Assembly: GCA_964478335.1 (NCBI GenBank)
Contig: CAYZIC010000053.1
Span: 1-16,156 of the forward strand
DNA: 16,156 nucleotides
From: CAYZIC01 sp964478335
GTDB taxonomy: Bacteria > Verrucomicrobiota > Kiritimatiellia > RFP12 > DVOR01
Reading direction: 5' to 3'
Shown here: piece after piece, positions 1 to 7,025 of the stretch
How the letters are laid out: each line of letters starts with the position of its first letter
How positions within the stretch are numbered: the first letter of the stretch is position 1
The notes under the pieces: model-generated
The model's database searches: none
Told to the model about the DNA's origin: nothing
Seen by the model: the letters and a program-made list of their open reading frames with translations, nothing else
Made by a program: the position numbers and the translations under genes

Positions 1-519
1 CAAAAGTGGCTCATTACGTCTCAGATCTTTCAACCGGAGAATATCGGCTTGGATGATCTATTGATCTTCTTTTACGAAAAAAATCAACACACGGCGTGCT
101 TGGTTGATGAGTATGGCGGCATCGCGGGGATTGTGACGCGTGGTGATGTGCTCGAAGTATTGGCTGCGGATATGCCCGACAGCGATGAACAGCCTGAGAT
201 TCGTGAGCTCTCTGAGAATAGCTGGAAGATCGATGGGAGTGCCTCGCTTGAGCAGATCAACTTTGATTTAGGTACGCATTTGGAGGCGGATGATTCGGAT
301 CGCTTGGCGGGATGGGTGCACTTTCACGCGAAGCGTATCCCTGTCACGGGTGAGATCGTGGAGGCGGATGGCTATCGTGCAGTCGTGGCCAAGATGCGTC
401 AACGCAAAATCTTGTCGGTGATCCTCACGGACTTGGATCCTGATTCGCGTAAGCAGGAGGTCAATGTGGATGAGACGGGGCTCTATCTGGATGAGTCTGA
501 TCGTGTGGAGGAGGTTTAA
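1..519 (+). CDS. CBS/CorC-domain protein, hemolysin-like CNNM family (5' partial)
   Basis: The frame is open from the first base, so this is the C-terminal 172 residues of a longer protein whose start lies outside the window. Residues about 1-63 form the end of a CBS pair: the stretch CLVDEYGGIAGIVTRGDVLE matches the second CBS repeat of CorB/CorC/HlyC-type proteins. Residues about 70-155 match the CorC_HlyC transporter-associated domain (GRIP-like 'KRIPVTGEIVEADGY'). Such proteins usually have an N-terminal DUF21/CNNM membrane domain and are linked to magnesium or other divalent cation efflux; whether this one has the membrane part cannot be seen. The stop is followed after two bases by the next CNNM gene, whose ribosome binding site lies in the last codons here, so the two are probably translationally coupled. 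An in-frame TTG at 49 is not the real start, because conserved CBS sequence precedes it. Confidence 0.9.
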   Translation, partial: QKWLITSQIFQPENIGLDDLLIFFYEKNQHTACLVDEYGGIAGIVTRGDVLEVLAADMPDSDEQPEIRELSENSWKIDGSASLEQINFDLGTHLEADDSDRLAGWVHFHAKRIPVTGEIVEADGYRAVVAKMRQRKILSVILTDLDPDSRKQEVNVDETGLYLDESDRVEEV

Positions 520-521
520 TC

Positions 522-1538
522 ATGAATGAAAAGCCTCTTGTGATCGAGCTCGTCTTGTTGGTCTTTTTCTTTGCGGGAAGCTTCTTTTTCTCTGGCTTCG
601 AGAGTGGGGTTGTGGCGGTGGATCGCCACAAGCTCTTGCATCAATTGCGTCAGGGGGATCCTATTGCGGCTAAAATTGCGGCAATCTTACGCAATACGCA
701 TCGTCTCTTGGCAACGGTTTTAGTGGGCAACAACATCTGTAACATTGCGCTCTCGGTCTTGATCGCGGGTATTGGCTACAAGATTGGTGCTGAGCTCGGC
801 CAAACAATCATGGGTGTGGTGGGTGCTTTTGTCACGCTGATCATTGGCGAATACTTACCCAAACGCTACTTCTGCGCGAACCCTCTGCAGCGCATTCGTC
901 CCTGCATGGGGATCTTTAGCGTCTTACAATTTCTCCTGACACCCTTTGCGACAGTTTGTATTTGGCTAACCAAGCTAATCAGTCGGCGTCCGGAGAGCAA
1001 GAGTCCCTTTGTCTCTCGTGAAAGTATCGATGTGATCACACGTAATAGTCAAGCCGATGGTAAGATCTCGGCTTTTGAGCGACTGGTGATTAAACAGGTT
1101 TTAGATTTGCAAATGAAGCGTGCTCGTGAAATCATGACGCCGATCAAGGATGCGGTAGTCGTCTATGAGGGTACAAGCACTGAGGATTGCATCCGCGCAT
1201 CGCAACGCTGCGCTTACCGATTACTGCCCCTTTTCACCAAGGATGGCAAAACTTGCAAGGGGCTAATCTGTGTACTTGAATTGGTTCAGGGCAAGGTCTC
1301 TCCAGAGAAATATCTCTCGCCGATCTTTATTCACCCAGAGAGTCCTGCAGATGAGGTGCTAGCCTTGATGCGTAAGACTCATCGACGGATGATTATGGTG
1401 CGTGAAAACCCGGAATGTCCCGTTTTGGGGATTATTAAGCAAAGCGACATCTTGCATGAGATCCTGCATGACCGTTTGCTCAAGGCCTCAACCGACCGCA
1501 TCATCACCAAGCCAACCTCAGGCACTGTAGCGCCCTAA
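522..1538 (+). CDS. CNNM/DUF21 domain membrane protein with CBS pair
   Basis: A 338-residue integral membrane protein of the CNNM/CorB (DUF21) family, predicted to sit in the inner membrane and move or sense divalent cations such as Mg2+. Residues 1-150 hold about four hydrophobic segments with family landmarks: FSGFESG (23-29, usually FSGSETA), VGNNICN (68-74) and GEYLPK (109-114, usually GEIIPK). The linker carries REIMTP (203-207 region), which marks the entry to the CBS pair at about 205-325. Unlike its upstream neighbour it has no C-terminal CorC_HlyC domain. The start is supported by a GGAGGAGGT ribosome binding site spanning the end of the preceding gene. A tandem of two such paralogues is known from Chlamydiae and other PVC bacteria. 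The family assignment is firm; the transported ion is inferred from family knowledge. Confidence 0.9.
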   Translation: MNEKPLVIELVLLVFFFAGSFFFSGFESGVVAVDRHKLLHQLRQGDPIAAKIAAILRNTHRLLATVLVGNNICNIALSVLIAGIGYKIGAELGQTIMGVVGAFVTLIIGEYLPKRYFCANPLQRIRPCMGIFSVLQFLLTPFATVCIWLTKLISRRPESKSPFVSRESIDVITRNSQADGKISAFERLVIKQVLDLQMKRAREIMTPIKDAVVVYEGTSTEDCIRASQRCAYRLLPLFTKDGKTCKGLICVLELVQGKVSPEKYLSPIFIHPESPADEVLALMRKTHRRMIMVRENPECPVLGIIKQSDILHEILHDRLLKASTDRIITKPTSGTVAP

Positions 1539-1544
1539 TCTGCG

Positions 1545-2213
1545 ATGACTAGGGCGACGCATCTCTCACCATCTTGGCAAGATTGTCTATCTTGCTATCT
1601 TACTGCGGACACTTGGTCAAGGCTTGATGACCTTGCTGAGCGTCTCTATGCGCAGGCAGAGACGCTCCCTCCTCGCGACTGTCTCTATGCGGCCTATGCA
1701 GCGTGTCCACCCGAGCAAACTCGGGTGGTGATCCTGGGCCAAGACCCCTACCCGACTCCTGGTGATGCACATGGGCTCTGCTTTTCGGTCTCACCCACTA
1801 CGCCCTTGCCGCGCTCTCTACAGAATCTCTTTGCCGAACGCACAGCCGATTTGGGATTAGCAGCGCCGAATAATGGCAACTTAATGGACTGGGCGCATCA
1901 GGGGGTGCTAATGCTCAATGCGATTTTGACGGTGAGGGCGCATGCGCCGCTCTCACACAAGGGGCTCGGGTGGGAATGTCTCACCGATATGACCATTAGA
2001 GCAGTCTCTGACAGGCAGGATCACTGTGTCTTTATGCTCTGGGGTAAGGCTGCGCAGGCTAAGGCGCCTCTCATCAATACGGCTAAGCACTTGATCATCG
2101 CCAGTGCGCATCCCTCTCCGCTATCTGCGAGGCGGGGATTTTTTGGCAGTAGGCCGTTCTCTCGGGCCAATGACTTTTTGTCGGCGCATGGACTCGCCCC
2201 TATCGCTTGGTAG
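1545..2213 (+). CDS. ung: Uracil-DNA glycosylase, family 1
   Basis: Excises uracil from DNA (from cytosine deamination or dUMP misincorporation), starting base excision repair in the cytoplasm. The 222-residue length fits family 1. Motif GQDPYP at residues 65-70 supplies the water-activating Asp67 and the Tyr69 that excludes thymine. VLMLNAILTVR in mid-protein is the uracil-recognition strand with its Asn, and AHPSPLSARRGFFGSRPFS from residue 188 is the DNA-intercalation loop with catalytic His189. The N-terminal SWQDCL segment matches the usual start of the family, so the ATG at 1545 is reasonable, although I see no clear Shine-Dalgarno in the six-base gap after the CNNM stop; coupling to the upstream gene is likely. 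It is the last gene of this plus-strand set and runs toward the convergent glyA gene. Confidence 0.96.
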   Translation: MTRATHLSPSWQDCLSCYLTADTWSRLDDLAERLYAQAETLPPRDCLYAAYAACPPEQTRVVILGQDPYPTPGDAHGLCFSVSPTTPLPRSLQNLFAERTADLGLAAPNNGNLMDWAHQGVLMLNAILTVRAHAPLSHKGLGWECLTDMTIRAVSDRQDHCVFMLWGKAAQAKAPLINTAKHLIIASAHPSPLSARRGFFGSRPFSRANDFLSAHGLAPIAW

Positions 2214-2330
2214 CGGCGAGGAGCGGCGGAGCATTTGGGGTGGATCGGGTGACGCTAGCCGCCCCTTAGCAATCCTAGACAGGGTGTCGTTACACTAGGT
2301 CTGTGATGGGCAGCTCTCCTCCCACCCCAT

Positions 2331-2342
2331 CCCCCCCCCCCC
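2331..2342. repeat. Homopolymeric run of 12 C
   Basis: Twelve consecutive C, preceded by a C-rich stretch (CCCACCCCAT). It lies in noncoding DNA downstream of ung, so a length change would not alter a protein. Runs like this are prone to slippage in cells and to length error in sequencing, so the exact count may not be reliable. Confidence 0.85.
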
Positions 2343-2460
2343 GACTCGTCAGGCCTCGCACAACCCTCCTCGCTGCGCTCGGCTCTCCTTGATGACCTGC
2401 GGGCACAGGACGCAGGAATGCGCGCACTGCTTGCGGGTAGCGTGGGACGGTTGCGCCACA

Positions 2461-2654
2461 GGACGGAGGGTCTAGCGCGGGACGGAGGGTCTAGCGCGGG
2501 ACGGAGGNNNNNNNNNNNNNNNNNNNNNNNNNNNNNNNNNNNNNNNNNNNNNNNNNNNNNNNNNNNNNNNNNNNNNNNNNNNNNNNNNNNNNNNNNNNNN
2601 NNNNNNNGGACGGAGGGTCTAGCGCGGGACGGAGGGTCTAGCGCGGGACGGAGG
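2461..2654. repeat. 19-bp tandem minisatellite interrupted by assembly gap
   Basis: The unit GACGGAGGGTCTAGCGCGG repeats at 2462, 2481 and 2500 (truncated), then again at 2609, 2628 and 2647 (truncated) after the N run. Each visible side has about 2.5 copies with no mismatch between units. The plus strand is rich in short G tracts (GG, GGG), so folding into a two-tetrad G-quadruplex is conceivable. Similar but degenerate sequence lies just to the left (TAGCGTGGGACGG at 2438-2450, one mismatch to 2473-2485). The units abut without spacers, so this is not CRISPR, and 19 is not a multiple of three, so a coding repeat is unlikely. The true copy number is unknown. Confidence 0.9.
2508..2607. other. 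Assembly gap of 100 N
   Basis: Exactly 100 undetermined bases, the conventional placeholder for a scaffold gap of unknown size. It falls inside the 19-bp minisatellite, and the 47 bases on each side are identical. The gap is therefore most likely caused by the repeat, and the distance drawn here should not be trusted. Confidence 0.97.
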
Positions 2655-2716
2655 TACTCTTTGTATATAAACACCAGCGACCACCCAAATCCCAACGCCT
2701 CAAGTGCCTAACGAAT

Positions 2717-2760
2717 AAAAAAGGTCTTAGCCTGACAAGTGTCACGCTAAGACCTTTTTT
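2717..2760. terminator. Bidirectional intrinsic terminator
   Basis: AAAAAAGGTCTTAGC at 2717-2731 is the exact reverse complement of GCTAAGACCTTTTTT at 2746-2760, giving a 15-bp perfect arm whose ends provide a T run on either strand. After a C-C mismatch the stem continues with TGAC/GTCA closed by an AAGT loop. It begins 17 bases beyond the stop of the rpiB-glyA gene, so it ends the long minus-strand transcript. Its symmetry means it would also stop plus-strand transcription arriving from ung. Confidence 0.92.
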
Positions 2761-2777
2761 AGCTTGCAACGAGCACC

Positions 2778-4457
2778 TTATGGCACAAGGAACTTAGCCG
2801 TCATGGCTTTGACAGCTTCGCGGACTTGTGCTTGGAGGGGTTCGTTTTCTGGATCCTTTAAAATCTGAGAGATCCAGTTTGCAATCTGCACCATTTCGGT
2901 CTCTTTCATGCCGCGGGTGGTAACAGCCGCCGTGCCGATACGGATGCCTGAGGTGACAAATGGGCTCTGGGTGTCGTAGGGGATGGAGTTTTTATTGCAG
3001 ACGATACCTGCGCTATCCAAGGATGCAGCAGCCAATTTGCCAGTGATACCAGAGGCCAAGACGTTGACCAAGACAAGGTGGTTGTCTGTACCGCCTGAGA
3101 CGAGCTTGAAACCGTTGGCAGCGAGCTGATTGGCGAGGGCTGCGGTATTCTTAACGATCTGCTTGGCATAGTCTGTGAAGGATGCATCGAGCGCTTCTTT
3201 AAAGCAAACAGCTTTAGCAGCGATGACATTTTCGAGGGGGCCACCTTGCAAACCTGGAAAGACGGTCTTGTTGATGGCTGCGATGTACTTCTCTTTGCAG
3301 AGGATCAAGCCGCCACGCGGTCCACGTAAGGTTTTGTGGGTGGTGGTGGTGACGAAGTCAGCATAGGGGACTGGCGAAGGATGTGCGCCACCTGCGACCA
3401 AGCCTGCGATGTGAGCCATATCGACGAGGAGGTATGCGCCAACGCGGTCGGCGATTTCACGGAACTTGACAAAGTCAATTGTCCGAGAATAGGCTGAGGC
3501 ACCTGCAACGATGAGCTTGGGTTGGCACTCGATGGCTTGCTGCATGAGGGCATCATAGTCGAGTCGCTCTGTTTCGGCGGAGAGGGTATAGGGCACAATG
3601 TTGTAGAGCTTACCCGAGAAGTTGACGGGGGAGCCGTGAGAGAGGTGGCCGCCTTGGTCCAAGCTCATGGAGAGGATGGTGTCACCAGGATTGAGCATGG
3701 CGAAGTAAACGGCCATATTGGTCGATGACCCGCAGTGCGGCTGAACGTTGGCGGCTTCTGCGCCGAAGAGCTTTTTGGCGCGCTCGATTGCGATGGTTTC
3801 GACGGTGTCGACAGGGATGCAGCCATTGTACCAGCGCTTAGCGGGATAGCCCTCAGCATACTTATTGGTCATGACAGAGCCTTGAGCAGCACGGACAGCA
3901 GCAGAGCAGTAATTCTCCGAGGCGATCAGGTTGATGGTTGAATTTTCTTGATCGAGCTGGGCACGGATAGCGGCGTGGATTTCGGGGTCCTCGGCAGCAA
4001 TCACGGCAGATTCAGCCAAGCGATCAGTGCGATCGACCTTGGCCAAACGGCGTACGTGGCGCTCAGCTTCGGAAAAAGGCGTATCGATCCAGATTTGCAA
4101 GGCGCGGATTGCATCATCGTCGGTCAGGGTGGCTGCAGCGAGGACGATGACATTGGAGTTATTGTGCTCGCGAGAAGACTTAGCAGTGGCATCGCTGGAG
4201 ACAACCCCAGCACGAATGCCGACGAAGCGGTTTGCGCAGATGCTCATGCCAATGCCTGTAGTGCAGATCAAGATACCGCGGTCAACACTTTTGTCTACGA
4301 CGGCTTGGGAGACTTGGATGGCATAATCTGGATAGTCGGAGGCATCGGGACCAAATGAGCCCGTATCGAGGACGGTGTGGCCTTGGTTTTGGAGATAGGC
4401 GCACAATTTTGCTTTGAGGGCGACACCTGCATGGTCGCAACCAATTGCTAATTTCAT
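2778..4457 (-). CDS. glyA: Fused ribose-5-phosphate isomerase B / serine hydroxymethyltransferase
   Basis: A single 559-residue cytoplasmic protein with two enzymes. Residues 1 to about 143 are RpiB (ribose 5-phosphate to ribulose 5-phosphate): Asp8-His9, active-site Cys65 in CTTGIG, and His98-Asn99 are present. After a linker of about 13 residues, 157-559 are a complete PLP-dependent GlyA (serine + THF to glycine + 5,10-methylene-THF): NLIASENYCS (176-185), NKYAEGYP (198-205), VDMAHIAGL (345-353), PLP lysine Lys375 in TTTTHKTLRGPRGG, and SGIRIGTAAVTTRG near 503-516. The ATG at 4457 has an AAGGA site seven bases upstream. No ATG lies in the linker; the only candidate internal start is GTG at 4002-4004 without a Shine-Dalgarno. 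rpiB and glyA are neighbours in many bacteria, so a fusion is plausible. It is the last gene of its operon, 32 bases after the cyclophilin gene. Confidence 0.95.
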   Translation of the reverse strand: MKLAIGCDHAGVALKAKLCAYLQNQGHTVLDTGSFGPDASDYPDYAIQVSQAVVDKSVDRGILICTTGIGMSICANRFVGIRAGVVSSDATAKSSREHNNSNVIVLAAATLTDDDAIRALQIWIDTPFSEAERHVRRLAKVDRTDRLAESAVIAAEDPEIHAAIRAQLDQENSTINLIASENYCSAAVRAAQGSVMTNKYAEGYPAKRWYNGCIPVDTVETIAIERAKKLFGAEAANVQPHCGSSTNMAVYFAMLNPGDTILSMSLDQGGHLSHGSPVNFSGKLYNIVPYTLSAETERLDYDALMQQAIECQPKLIVAGASAYSRTIDFVKFREIADRVGAYLLVDMAHIAGLVAGGAHPSPVPYADFVTTTTHKTLRGPRGGLILCKEKYIAAINKTVFPGLQGGPLENVIAAKAVCFKEALDASFTDYAKQIVKNTAALANQLAANGFKLVSGGTDNHLVLVNVLASGITGKLAAASLDSAGIVCNKNSIPYDTQSPFVTSGIRIGTAAVTTRGMKETEMVQIANWISQILKDPENEPLQAQVREAVKAMTAKFLVP

Positions 4458-4489
4458 GAGTTTCCTTATTAGGGGTTATGATTTACAAA

Positions 4490-5095
4490 TTATTCGGCTC
4501 GTTTGATCGAGATGATTTCGACGGTTTCGCGGGGAACGTCAGAGAAGTAGCCGACGGTGCCGGTTTTGACAGAGCCGATCTTCTCGACAATGTCGATGCC
4601 CGCAGTGACTTGACCAAAGACGCAGTAGCCGTAGCCACGGGGATTGGGTGCGGAGAAATTGAGGAAGTCATTGTCAACGAGATTGATGAAAAATTGTGCG
4701 GTTGCGCTATGGGGATCGGATGTGCGAGCCATGGCGATGGTGCCTTTTTTATTGGCAAGCTTGTTGCTGGCTTCATTTTCAATTGGGGCAAGAGTTTGCT
4801 TTTGATTCATCTTGCGATCAAAGCCACCGCCTTGGATCATGAAATTGTTGATCACGCGGTGAAAGATGGTGCCGTTGTAGAAGCCGCTATCGATGTAGCT
4901 GAGGAAGTTTGCAACCGTCTTGGGGGCCTCTTTGTCGAAGAGCTCGAGCGTGATATTACCGGCGGAGGTTTCAATGGTGACTAGCATATTATTGGGATCC
5001 TTTATTTGTGTGTGATGTGATTGTGTAGGCATGGATTGACAGCCTATAAAAAGGGTAGTGCAGGCGAGTATTACGAAGGAGAGTTGGAGCTTCAT
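4490..5095 (-). CDS. Cyclophilin-type peptidyl-prolyl isomerase, predicted lipoprotein
   Basis: Catalyses cis-trans isomerisation of X-Pro bonds, assisting protein folding. Residues 37-201 form a complete PpiB-like cyclophilin domain: the start (LVTIETSAGNITLELF), FHRVINNFMIQGG (78-90) with catalytic Arg80, and AQFFINL (133-139). Residues 1-36 are an extra N-terminus: basic MK, a hydrophobic segment, then FIGC with Cys19, which reads as a lipoprotein signal with an atypical Phe at -3. If processed, the enzyme would be lipid-anchored outside the inner membrane rather than cytoplasmic. The start at 5095 overlaps the ruvA stop as ATGA, which supports the long form. Met37, directly before the domain, is the alternative start for a cytosolic form. 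The cyclophilin call is sure; the location is inferred. Confidence 0.93.
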   Translation of the reverse strand: MKLQLSFVILACTTLFIGCQSMPTQSHHTQIKDPNNMLVTIETSAGNITLELFDKEAPKTVANFLSYIDSGFYNGTIFHRVINNFMIQGGGFDRKMNQKQTLAPIENEASNKLANKKGTIAMARTSDPHSATAQFFINLVDNDFLNFSAPNPRGYGYCVFGQVTAGIDIVEKIGSVKTGTVGYFSDVPRETVEIISIKRAE

Positions 5096-5682
5096 TTTTT
5101 GAGGGCCAATCTGATGAGGTCTTGGACGGTCGCATCTGGATGCGCTTCGTAGGTGGTTTTTGCCAATTCAAATGCGACCTCTTTGGCATAACCAAGGGCC
5201 GATAAGCTCAAAGCCAAATCTCGCAAGACTGGCGAGGCGGGTTGGTCTGATTCGCTGGCTTTAAGCGAGAGGGCCTCTAGCGGGTCGATCTTGTCCTTGA
5301 GCTCGACAATAATGCGCTCGGCGGTTTTTTTACCAACGCCGTGGACTTGGCTGATGCGCTTTACATCGCCCTCGGCAATAGCGGAGGCTAATTCACCTGG
5401 CGTCAAGCCGCTCAAGACATTGACGGCGAGCTTGGGGCCGACACCTGTGATGGTCAGGAGGCTTATAAACATTTCGCGTTCTTTTTTGGTATTAAAGCCA
5501 AAAAGTTGCTGGCTATCCTCTCTAATGTGGTGATAGATGTGTAGGGCGACCTGGTTATCCTGTATGGGTAATCGGTCGTAAGTGGCCAGAGAAATGGTCA
5601 CGCCATAGCCGACGCCCCCTGCGTCGATGACGACTTGGGTGGGGGACTTTTCAATCAGGGTACCGCGGAGTGAGACGATCAT
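5092..5682 (-). CDS. ruvA: Holliday junction branch migration protein RuvA
   Basis: RuvA binds four-way Holliday junctions as a tetramer and loads the RuvB motor for branch migration in recombination and repair. The 196-residue length is normal. The N-terminal OB-fold domain (1 to about 63) is typical (MIVSLRGTL, GGVGYGV). Two helix-hairpin-helix motifs follow: ITGVGPKLA (78-86) and VHGVGKKTAERI (113-124). After a variable linker, residues about 150-196 form the RuvB-contacting domain III (LRDLALSLSALGY). Neither ruvB nor ruvC is in this window. The gene starts 19 bases after the FHA/AAA+ regulator stop and its own stop overlaps the cyclophilin start, so it is co-transcribed with both. Confidence 0.97.
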   Translation of the reverse strand: MIVSLRGTLIEKSPTQVVIDAGGVGYGVTISLATYDRLPIQDNQVALHIYHHIREDSQQLFGFNTKKEREMFISLLTITGVGPKLAVNVLSGLTPGELASAIAEGDVKRISQVHGVGKKTAERIIVELKDKIDPLEALSLKASESDQPASPVLRDLALSLSALGYAKEVAFELAKTTYEAHPDATVQDLIRLALKK

Positions 5683-5701
5683 GGTATTTTATTTCCCGCA
5701 A

Positions 5702-6997
5702 TTAAGATTCATCGCGCATACCATACTTGCGAATCAATCGCTGGAGATAGGCGCGCTCAATGCCAGCACTGCGTGCCGACTTGGAGATATTTTGGGCGTT
5801 TCGTGCGAGGAGATCGCTGAGGTATTGGCGCTCAAAAGCCTCAATGAGCTCATTTTTGACATCTTTAAATGGTCGATCCGATGAGATTGCCCCCATCGGA
5901 GAGTCTTGCAGATCAAGTCCATCAGCTTGCTTGGATAGATTTTGCCAGTTGTCTGGGATCGTCTCAGTGGCATTGGCTCGCTCGAGCAGGTTGCGTAATT
6001 CCATCGCATTGCCTGGCCAATCGTAGCGCTTGATCGATGAAATGGTGCCGTCGTGTTCGAGCCATTCTTTAATAAAGGGCTTAAGCTTGAGACGTGAGCA
6101 GAGGGTTTTTGCGAGGAGTGGAATGTCCTCTTTTCTGCGGCGCAGTGCGGGGACGTCGATGAGCAATACCGCGAGCCGATAGTAGAGATCCTCTTGCATC
6201 ATTTGAGCAGGGGTAAGCTCTGCTGGAGGTTGGGGCATCGAGGCGATCAGTCTGCCAGTAAAGAGATTTTGGTTAATGGTGCGCAAAAAGAGTGCTTGTA
6301 GGTGCTTGGGCAATCGGTTAATTTCACTCAAAAAGAGGGTGCCCCCGGCAGCCAGGGTCAATGCGCTGGTTTTCCCCTCGTCATTGCCAAAGAGGTCAAT
6401 CTCGACTTGCTGGGGGTCGACTGCGCAATCAATCACGATGAAGGGCTTTTTTGCGCGGTCGGATTCATCATGAATGGCTCGAGCGAGGGATTCTTTGCCG
6501 GTACCGGCTTCGCCGATTAAGAGGACCGATGCCGTCGATTGGCTGGCTTGCTCGGCGAGGAAAAAGAGATGGCGCATCAATGATGAGCGCCCAACGAGGC
6601 AACCGAAGCATTCTCTTGGGCTGAGCTCAAGAGAGTGCTTGGACTGCTTTAAGGGGACGATTAGGCGGGTTCTCCCCAGTTGGACTTCGGTATTTGGGGA
6701 GAGTCTCGCCTCGGAGATTTTGATCCCCTCAATGCTGATACCATTGGTACTCTTGAGGTCTTTGATATAGACCTCACCATCTTTGCAGCGAATCTCGCAG
6801 TGTGTCCTCGATATCGTGGAGTCGGCAATCGAGAGGTCGTTGACAATGCCCGAACCAATGGTGATTTTGGCCTTGGTAAAGGTAAACTCTTGACCTTGCA
6901 AGGGACCAGATGCTACAAGAATATGAATGCCCCCCTGTGCGACAGATGGCGTGGCAAGGGTTGGCAAAGCAATCGTTTGAGCGGTGGTATCAGACAT
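5702..6997 (-). CDS. FHA / AAA+ (sigma-54 activator-like) / Fis-HTH regulator lacking GAFTGA
   Basis: A 431-residue cytoplasmic regulator. Residues about 23-118 are an FHA phosphothreonine-binding domain (ISRTH at 62-66, STNG at 83-86; the usual GR is GS at 48-49). Residues about 133-345 are an AAA+ domain of the NtrC type, with Walker A GEAGTGKES (162-170), ELFG-like DLFG (201-204), GGTLFLSEI (218-226), DLYYRL (270-275), a VPALRRRKEDIPLL segment (282-295) and WPGN (327-330). Residues about 384-428 are a Fis-type helix-turn-helix. The GAFTGA loop that contacts sigma-54 is absent (the region reads GNDEGKTSALTLAAGG), and the Walker B Asp is Ser224. By family logic it would bind DNA and respond to a phosphoprotein, but probably cannot remodel sigma-54 polymerase. 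Start supported by AAGGA eight bases upstream. It is first in a likely sub-operon with ruvA. Confidence 0.88.
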   Translation of the reverse strand: MSDTTAQTIALPTLATPSVAQGGIHILVASGPLQGQEFTFTKAKITIGSGIVNDLSIADSTISRTHCEIRCKDGEVYIKDLKSTNGISIEGIKISEARLSPNTEVQLGRTRLIVPLKQSKHSLELSPRECFGCLVGRSSLMRHLFFLAEQASQSTASVLLIGEAGTGKESLARAIHDESDRAKKPFIVIDCAVDPQQVEIDLFGNDEGKTSALTLAAGGTLFLSEINRLPKHLQALFLRTINQNLFTGRLIASMPQPPAELTPAQMMQEDLYYRLAVLLIDVPALRRRKEDIPLLAKTLCSRLKLKPFIKEWLEHDGTISSIKRYDWPGNAMELRNLLERANATETIPDNWQNLSKQADGLDLQDSPMGAISSDRPFKDVKNELIEAFERQYLSDLLARNAQNISKSARSAGIERAYLQRLIRKYGMRDES

Positions 6998-7025
6998 GGG
7001 GATGATCCTTAAAACAATGTGCTCT

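Larger units (their letters stand above)
2214..2777. other. Convergent intergenic region, no gene seen
   Basis: This 564-base stretch between the convergent ung and rpiB-glyA genes has no credible coding region. Open frames that cross it rely on the N run and on a 19-bp repeat whose length is not a multiple of three. It contains, in order: a weak hairpin at 2237-2265 (GGGGTGG pairing with CCGCCCC, no T run), a 12-C run at 2331-2342, a GC-rich stretch with degenerate relatives of the minisatellite (2404-2450), the minisatellite with the assembly gap (2461-2654), about 60 bases of AT-richer sequence, and the terminator (2717-2760). I find no tRNA or other structured RNA in it. Confidence 0.8.

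Noticed and set aside
1737..1754. GQDPYP instead of GQDPYH in Ung as a possible inactivation
   Set aside because: Pro at this place is familiar in family 1 enzymes of several bacteria; catalytic Asp67, Tyr69 and His189 are all intact.
2237..2265. Intrinsic terminator directly after ung
   Set aside because: A 7-bp GC hairpin with a 15-base loop exists, but no T run follows; the strong terminator at 2717-2760 is the better candidate.
2461..2654. CRISPR array
   Set aside because: The 19-bp units abut directly with no spacers, and no cas gene is present.
2255..2711. Open frames on both strands across the repeat and N run
   Set aside because: They depend on undetermined bases and on a repeat period that is not a multiple of three; no domain or ribosome binding site supports them.
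4002..4004. Separate GlyA start at an internal GTG
   Set aside because: No Shine-Dalgarno precedes it and the RpiB frame runs through without a stop, so a single fused protein is the simpler reading.
4478..4984. 168-codon plus-strand frame opposite the cyclophilin gene
   Set aside because: It is the antisense shadow of conserved cyclophilin sequence with no domain of its own.
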